From assembly GCF_000417875.1 (NCBI RefSeq), contig NW_006920869.1:1938841-1975278 (forward strand): 36,438 nucleotides of DNA. The letters run 5' to 3'. Positions 31,283-36,438 of this stretch are shown here, piece by piece. How positions within the stretch are numbered: the stretch's first letter is position 1; every line of letters starts with the position of its first letter. A program made the position numbers and the translations under genes. Source of the DNA: Pseudozyma flocculosa PF-1 (taxonomy: Eukaryota; Basidiomycota; Ustilaginomycetes; Ustilaginales; Ustilaginaceae). The notes below the pieces were generated by a model, which was not told where the DNA came from, did no database searches, and saw only the letters and a list, made by a program, of their open reading frames with translations.

Positions 31283-31291
31283 ATGCCATGA
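31283..31291 (+). promoter_or_regulatory. Two-codon upstream ORF whose stop overlaps the main start codon
   Basis: The sequence ATGCCATGA contains Met-Pro-stop. Its TGA (31289-31291) overlaps the Dpb11-like ATG (31288-31290), which lies in a different frame. A scanning ribosome that begins at the first ATG would terminate exactly on the main start. The arrangement is seen directly; any effect on translation is inferred. Confidence 0.5.
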
Positions 31292-34200
31292 ACCGCCTCA
31301 GCCGCTCCCACCGCTCCACAAAGATCCCAAACGTAAAGCTCCGCCCCGCAGCAGCGCCCGATACCAACGCGTCCACCTCGTCGTCGGGTCCGTCGTCGTC
31401 GAAACGCTCCCGCGCCCACAACGACGCCCGCGACCACCTCGAGGATGACGAGCACTTCCGCCAGCTCCGCGACGACGGCGTCGACCGCGGAGCACACATC
31501 GACGCCGACTTCATCGGCGGCTCGGCCAGGCCCCTGCGCGGCGCCATCATCTCCATGACCGGCCTCGGGGAGGCAAAGCTCACACTTACCGCCTACGCCA
31601 CAGAGATGGGCGCACAGGTCGAGGGCAACCTCACCGAGGACGTCACACACCTCATCGCAGAGCGCCCGGGCTCGGAAAAGTACCGCTGCGCCCTCGAGCT
31701 CGGCATGCACATCGTCCACCCGGACTGGATCACCGAGATGCGCGAAAAGTGGCTCGACGGCCAGGACGTCGACCCGGAAGACGTGAGTCCCGTCCCGCCC
31801 CTCGCTCCGCTCCCAAGGCCCTGCCGGCCCTCGTCTTCGGATGGTGGCGGCGCTGCCCTTGGACCGATGCGGGCGTTCGACTGACATCCCCCTTCTGTGT
31901 CACCTCGGGCCTCGCGCCTTGCTCTCATCTGCGCCTTCACTTCCGGTCAGCTGCAAGACGCCTACCGGCTCAGGCCCCTCGAGGGCGTCACCCTGGCGTT
32001 CGCCGGCTGCAGCACGGCCGACAGGCGCGCCTTCAAGAAGCTCGCCTCCGCGCTCGGCGCCACCGTCTCAAACGAGCTCCGCTTCGACGGCAGCATCACC
32101 CACCTCGTCTCGGGCACCGCCGATCCGAGGGCGTCCGAGAGCATCCGCTACGTCGTGCACTTCCAGCAGCGGGCCCGCAGCGGCATCGAGGGCACCAAGG
32201 AGGACGCCGCCGCCAGCATCCTCGTCGTGCGCCCAGAGTGGCTCAACGACTGCCAGGACGCCGACGGCTGCCTCGACGAGGCCGACTACTCGGTCTTTGC
32301 CCCGCCGCCGGATTCGTCGCTGCGAAAGGAGCTCATCGCCAGGGCCGTCCAGAAGATCCCTTCGCCCTTTACCCGGCGCACCGCCTTCAACACCCGCAGC
32401 CGGTCCGCCGCAAGCCAGCAGTCTCAGAAGCGCCCGCGTCTAGCCCTCGAGCGCGAGGCATCGGGCGACCTGTCAACGCACGGCGATGACGGCTTGGCCA
32501 CTGGCAGGGGCGGCCACGACGGGCGAGAGCGAGGGCAGGAAGAGGAAGAGGAGGAGGCCGTCATCCGCATCAGCCGCCGCGCCAACCAGGGCGAAGGCGG
32601 TGCGGCCGGCAACGACTCGTTTGCGCGGGTCATGTCGCAGATCGTCCCCATGCGGCAGCCAGGCGAAGGCGAGGGTCCCGCCTCGGGCGACGGGCATCTC
32701 CCGCCACCAAAGCGGCTGCCCACCTCGAAAGCCAGAGGAGGTGGGGGTCTCCTGTCCATGTCGAGGGCGTCGAGCTTCGCCGAGGCCCAGCAGCCGATCA
32801 AGCGGAGCCTTTCCACCAGGCGTCGGAGCGACGAGGCAGCAACACGGCCAGCGGCCGACGACGTCGATGCGGAGGCAAAGGCGGACGCTGGAGATCTCGG
32901 CAGATCGACCGACGATGCTGCCACCAGCGCCAAGCCGGGCGTGTTCGCAGGTCTTACGATCCGCATCAACATGCCGTCGACGAGCGTGATCCCGGTCATG
33001 CAGACCACTCTGACCAAGGCGGGCGCCAAGGTGCTGGTCGGCGACGATGCCGGCTCTGCCGACTACTGCGTGGTGCACAGCAGCGGCGAACAGCCGGCTC
33101 GGGCCTCACGCGGCGACCGATCGCCTCGGCGGCCAGCGGCAGGTCGTGGGCGGCTGGTGACGCAACGCTGGGTCGAGTACTGCCTGCACACCGAGACTCT
33201 GGTCGAGCCAGAGATGTACTTTGCCGGATTTCCCGCTGAGGCAAGGCTACCGCTCCAGGAAGCCGCAGGGCTGCGGGTGCTGGTGCTGGGCTTCCCAGAA
33301 GGCGGCGCCGAGGCCTATCACGCTCGAAGGCTCTTGGAAGAGGTGGGCTGCACCGTCGTCGAGCGGCTGCGCGGCAGCACGCTCACCCACGTTCTCTGCG
33401 CCACCGACGAGAGCCGGAACAGCACCAAGGCGACCAGGGCAGCCTCGGTCGGCATCCCGCTGGTGTCGCTCGACTGGCTCCAGGCTGCCAGGATGCAAGG
33501 GCGAATCGATCCGTCCGGGCACCCGATCGCCGTTCCGGACAGGTCAGTCTCGCGCAGCCACAGCGAGAGTCTCTCGAGGAACAGCCTGGGAGTGCAAGGG
33601 CGCCGGCCGCCGTTCAGGAGCACCAGCGGCGGAGGCCTGCCCGGCGCAGCAAGTCAATCGCTCCACGACGAAGCCAGCCAGCTCGGTGGGGTCGAGGCGC
33701 CCCTCGCCGGCTGCTTTGTGGCCTGCGCTCGCTCGATCGTGACGGGCACCATTGCGATCGAGAAGAGGGCCTTTACGCTCGGAGCCACCTTCCAGGCGGC
33801 GCCCGACTCGTCGACCACCCACCTACTCCACCAGGGCCCGGAGCGGCAAGCCCCGGACCTGCGCACGCTGGCGCCCGGCGCGGTCGTCGTCCACCCGACC
33901 TGGCTCGATCAGTGCTACGAGAAGCGAGCGCGCATCGACGAGCGGCTCTTTCCGCCGAGCCTGAATCCGCACAAGTCGCTTGCCACGGCGGTGTCGGCGC
34001 CCGACGTCGAGGAGTCGATCGGCAAGCGACTCGGGTCGTCGCAGGCCACGCTCGCTCCGACGAGCCAGCACGGCGCCGTCGCAGCTGCCAAGCCATGGCA
34101 CCGCTCCCTTTCGGCGGGCACTTCGATGGGTGGAGACGGGGCCTCTGCGGCCGCCGTGGCGCGTGGCGAGGCGGTGACGCTCGGCCGCACGGATCGCCAC

Positions 34201-35064
34201 GACTACGAAGTGGCGTCGCTGCGCGAGGAGCGCGGCCGCTCGGCCAGTCCGCTGGCCATTGAGCCGCTCGACACCGGTGACGACGAAGAGACGATGGCGG
34301 ACGTTTCGGCGGATCTAGGAGGGGTCGGGGAGGAGACGGCGGCACGCGGCGAACAGAGGCGAGGGTCGCCGCTGCAGCCGCTGCAGGAGACGCTGGACAA
34401 GGAGGCGGCGGCCGACCAGGTCATGGCGCTGCTGCGGAGCCGCGCGCTCGAGCAGAGCGCCAAGCGACGCTCGCGCCAGCCGCCGCGGTCGAGGAAACAA
34501 CGAAGGTCGAACGAGGCCGACGTGGCGGTGGCGGCAGAGTCTGCGGGGACCGGCTCGACGTCGTCGACGTCGACATCGTCGTGGCACACGGCGGTGAGCG
34601 CGGCGGAGCGGGTGCTGGCGCTGCAGGCCGAAAAGGAGGCGCAGAGGGCGGCCGAGGCGGCCGCGCACGGCATCTCGCTGGGGCTGGACCGGGGCGCCAC
34701 GGCGATGCCGTCTTCGACGCAGGGCGTGTTTGACGCCAGCCTGCGGGTGGTCTACGACGATCCGGCAGCGAGGAAGGAGAGGCAGAAGCTGCTGGACCTC
34801 GTCGGTCGGGAAGAGCGGGACGCCGCCGCCGCCGCTGCCGCTGCTGCCGATGGCGCGGTGGAGTCCGAGACATTGACCGAGAGGGACCAAGTGCCGCGGC
34901 GGTCATCTTCGTCGTCTTCGTCGGCGGCGGCAACAAAGGTCGACGACGATGAAGGACGTGGTGAGTCGCGCGGCTTTGGAGCGGGTGTGAGGCGGTCGCC
35001 GCGCAAGAGCGAGAGCCCGACCAAGCGACCGGTGGTGCGCAGACAGCCGCTGGCTCGACGGTGA
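31288..35064 (+). CDS. DPB11: Multi-BRCT replication/checkpoint protein of the Dpb11/Rad4/TopBP1 family, five BRCT domains
   Basis: Two exons, 31288-31782 and 31951-35064 (donor GTGAGT, acceptor CAG, phase 0), give 1,202 aa. Five BRCT-like units are visible, each ending in the conserved Trp: about 82-165 (RPLRGAIISMTGL, VTHLIA, HPDWI), 173-270 (ITHLVSG, RPEWL), 495-592 (TQRWVEYC), 604-681 (LTHVLCA, SLDWL) and 748-831 (TTHLLH, HPTWL). The first pair resembles fission yeast Rad4/Cut5, including the EKWLDGQDVD link to the next repeat. This family binds phosphorylated Sld2/Sld3 and Rad9 to start replication and activate Mec1/ATR. Between repeats 2 and 3 and after repeat 5 lie long disordered, charged segments. 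A conserved-looking segment, VVYDDPAARKERQKLLDLVG, is near residue 1098-1118, and the C-terminus is basic (SPRKSESPTKRP). Yeast Dpb11 and Rad4 have four BRCTs, so the fifth is noteworthy. Confidence 0.88.
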
Positions 35065-36438
35065 GCCGTGGTCCGTGGGGCTGTGGCAAAGCAGGGCGTC
35101 AGCATCGATCGGAATCACGGTGGCAATTGAGAGTCACTTGACCTAGTACCTAGCTACGGCGCGTGGCGCTTTCCGCCCAACGAGCGACGGATCCAGAGAC
35201 CGGGGCGGCTTTCGACGGGCAGAGGACGAAGCGGGACGACCGACGTGCGAAGACTGAGCGGCGTAGAGGGTTCCGTGCCGCGCGGAGGGTCCGAGGGGGG
35301 ATCGGTCAATTCGCCGCGTCCTGCCGAGTACAGCAGTGGGCGGCATGCGGCGTGCGACGGGCCGACTCGAGCTCAAGAGTGGAGCGATAAGATGCAAGGA
35401 TGCGACGAGCCCGGTTGATACAATCGCGACCTTGTCATTGGTCGAACATCGACCGGCGCGCAGTCGGACGGCCGACGGCGAAGTCGACGTGCGTGGAGTT
35501 TCTCCCGACTGCGCTCTGGCTCGGCCTGGCCTTTGCCAAAGAGGCCGTTTGGTAGGTGGGCTGCCTGGCCTCTCGGTCTCGTTCCTTTCGCTGGGGACCG
35601 AGTCACACGACGGCACCCACGGCGGCTCTCCCGCCCGACGACGCACTCTTCTCTCGAAGGCGCAGCTGCAGCAGCGACGGCGGCGACGGCGGCGCTCGCA
35701 TCGCGGTTCTTTGCTCGCCGGTCATCGTCGCGCGTCTGGTCTGAGCCGCAACGCAGCGCCGGCGACTTGACAGAGCGGCGGATCGAGGTTTGCGAAAATC
35801 CAAAGATCCTCGTCCTCGTCCTAATCCTCGTCCTCATTCTCATCCTCCGACCCGGCTGGCCGCTCTCTCGCTCTCGTCCTTACCCACCGTCATCGTAAGG
35901 TCGGGATGGTTTGAACCGTAGATGCGGTAGCTTCTCCTTGGTCGCCGGTGGACGAGGCCCTCTGAAAGCTCCAGACGGATCGCAGCGGTCGTCTTCAGGG
36001 TCGGTCGATGCGAGCTCGCGACCTGGCCGACGGTGGAAACCAGCGCCCACACCGGGCAGCGACGGACAACGCGGCAGGGAGGGACGCCTGGTGCTTGCTT
36101 CTGAATCTCGTCTTCAGGGTCGGTCGATGCGAGCTCGCGACCTGGCCGACGGTGGAAACCAGCGCCCACACCGGGCAGCGACGGACAACGCGGCAGGGAG
36201 GGACGCCTGGTGCTTGCTTCTGAATCTCGCTTCGAACCCGCTCTCGCTCTCTCTGTGCATCGAAGAAAACCCTCGGCGGCAGCTACATGTAGGCAGCCAG
36301 GCGGGGCGCATCGAGAAGCCCCGTCGTCTGTCGTCCGTGGAGCGGCCAACGCCAGGCCAGGCCAGGCCAGCAGACGACGGCGAGCAAAACGAGGCCAGGA
36401 CCCTGGCCCTGGCCGGACGCAGGCGGGCGGGGACCAAA
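35065..36438. other. Gene-free right end of the window
   Basis: I find no recognisable coding or RNA gene in these 1,374 bp. It contains a TCCTCG-type pyrimidine repeat at about 35808-35850, which produces an artificial Ile/Leu/Val run in one frame. A perfect two-copy 119-bp tandem repeat lies at 35989-36229, and GGCCA pentamers at about 36353-36370. Open frames here carry no family signature, and those through the repeat change frame between copies. It may include the upstream region of a gene beyond the right edge. Confidence 0.45.
35989..36229 (+). repeat. Perfect tandem duplication, two copies of a 119-bp unit
   Basis: Copy 1 occupies 35989-36107 and copy 2 occupies 36108-36226. Identity continues for three more bases to 36229. 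I see no mismatch between copies by eye. The unit begins TCGTCTTCAGGGTCGGTCGA and contains GAGCTCGCGACCTGG. A 119-bp period is not a multiple of three, so the unit is not a repeated protein segment. Confidence 0.95.

Larger units (their letters stand above)
29637..31287. promoter_or_regulatory. Long divergent intergenic region between the CTLH gene and the Dpb11-like gene
   Basis: I can support no gene in these 1,651 bp. It holds a GCC/CGC-rich tract on the CTLH sense strand at about 29669-29700, and CCAG tetranucleotides at 30101-30132. GGCTCT/CTGGCT hexamer repeats lie at about 30255-30300, and a perfect CAGG microsatellite at 30818-30878. From about 30905 the plus strand is G-poor and CACC/CTC-rich, like a leader, up to the Dpb11-like start. 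An ORF of about 146 codons from 30614 only reads through the microsatellite and has no family signature. Confidence 0.45.

Noticed and set aside
35533..35898. Open frame ending in an Ile/Leu/Val-rich stretch that resembles a membrane helix
   Set aside because: There is no ATG at the frame start, and the hydrophobic run is just the translation of a TCCTCG-type repeat. No conservation signal is visible.
35900..35935. GGTTTGAACC-like box suggesting a tRNA B-box
   Set aside because: It does not match the consensus GGTTCGANTCC. I could not build a cloverleaf around it, nor around other GTTCGA-like words in the window.
1..36438. Novel system, mobile element, CRISPR array or biosynthetic cluster
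   Set aside because: No transposase, integrase, reverse transcriptase, terminal repeats, spacer array or co-oriented pathway genes were seen. The recognised genes are unrelated housekeeping functions.

Overview
The window looks like an ordinary, gene-dense, GC-rich fungal nuclear chromosome segment. It has spliceosomal introns of about 60-200 nt, mostly with GTGAGT/GTAAGT donors and YAG acceptors. Proteins carry long Ser/Ala/Pro/Gln insertions, and genes lie on both strands with no operons. Few introns per gene combined with very high GC suggest a basidiomycete, probably a smut relative (Ustilaginomycotina, for example a high-GC Anthracocystis/Pseudozyma-type yeast). The lineage is inference. 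I found no transposon, CRISPR array, rRNA, convincing tRNA or secondary-metabolite cluster.

Layout, left to right. (1) A secreted protein with five fasciclin domains (minus strand), cut by the left edge. (2) ELP3, the Elongator catalytic subunit (plus), sharing a divergent promoter region with the fasciclin gene. (3) A RING-CH membrane ubiquitin ligase (minus). (4) Glycine cleavage H protein (minus). (5) An RraA-like aldolase/decarboxylase (minus). (6) A mitochondrial SAP-domain, single-membrane-span protein of Aim34 type (minus). (7) Mitochondrial isoleucyl-tRNA synthetase (plus), divergent from gene 6. (8) mRNA cap guanine-N7 methyltransferase with an N-terminal disordered extension of about 1,100 residues (plus). 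(9) A trimethyllysine dioxygenase, first step of carnitine synthesis (minus, convergent with gene 8). (10) A LisH-CTLH-CRA protein of the RanBPM/GID family without SPRY (minus). (11) A Dpb11/Rad4/TopBP1-type protein with five BRCT domains (plus, divergent from gene 10). (12) About 1.4 kb at the right end with no recognisable gene but with a perfect two-copy 119-bp tandem repeat.

The genes do not form one pathway. They are housekeeping functions: translation (ELP3, ISM1), capping (ABD1), mitochondrial metabolism (GCVH, trimethyllysine dioxygenase, Aim34-like), ubiquitin-linked proteins (RING-CH, CTLH) and replication checkpoint (Dpb11-like). I do not see a convincing undescribed system. The most useful observations are structural: the enlarged capping methyltransferase, a fifth BRCT repeat, a start codon overlapped by a two-codon upstream ORF, a 23-nt microexon in GCVH, serine expansions inside an oxygenase fold, recurring promoter or leader motifs, and the tandem repeat. 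All gene models were assembled by hand from reading frames and splice sites. Exon joins were checked for phase.
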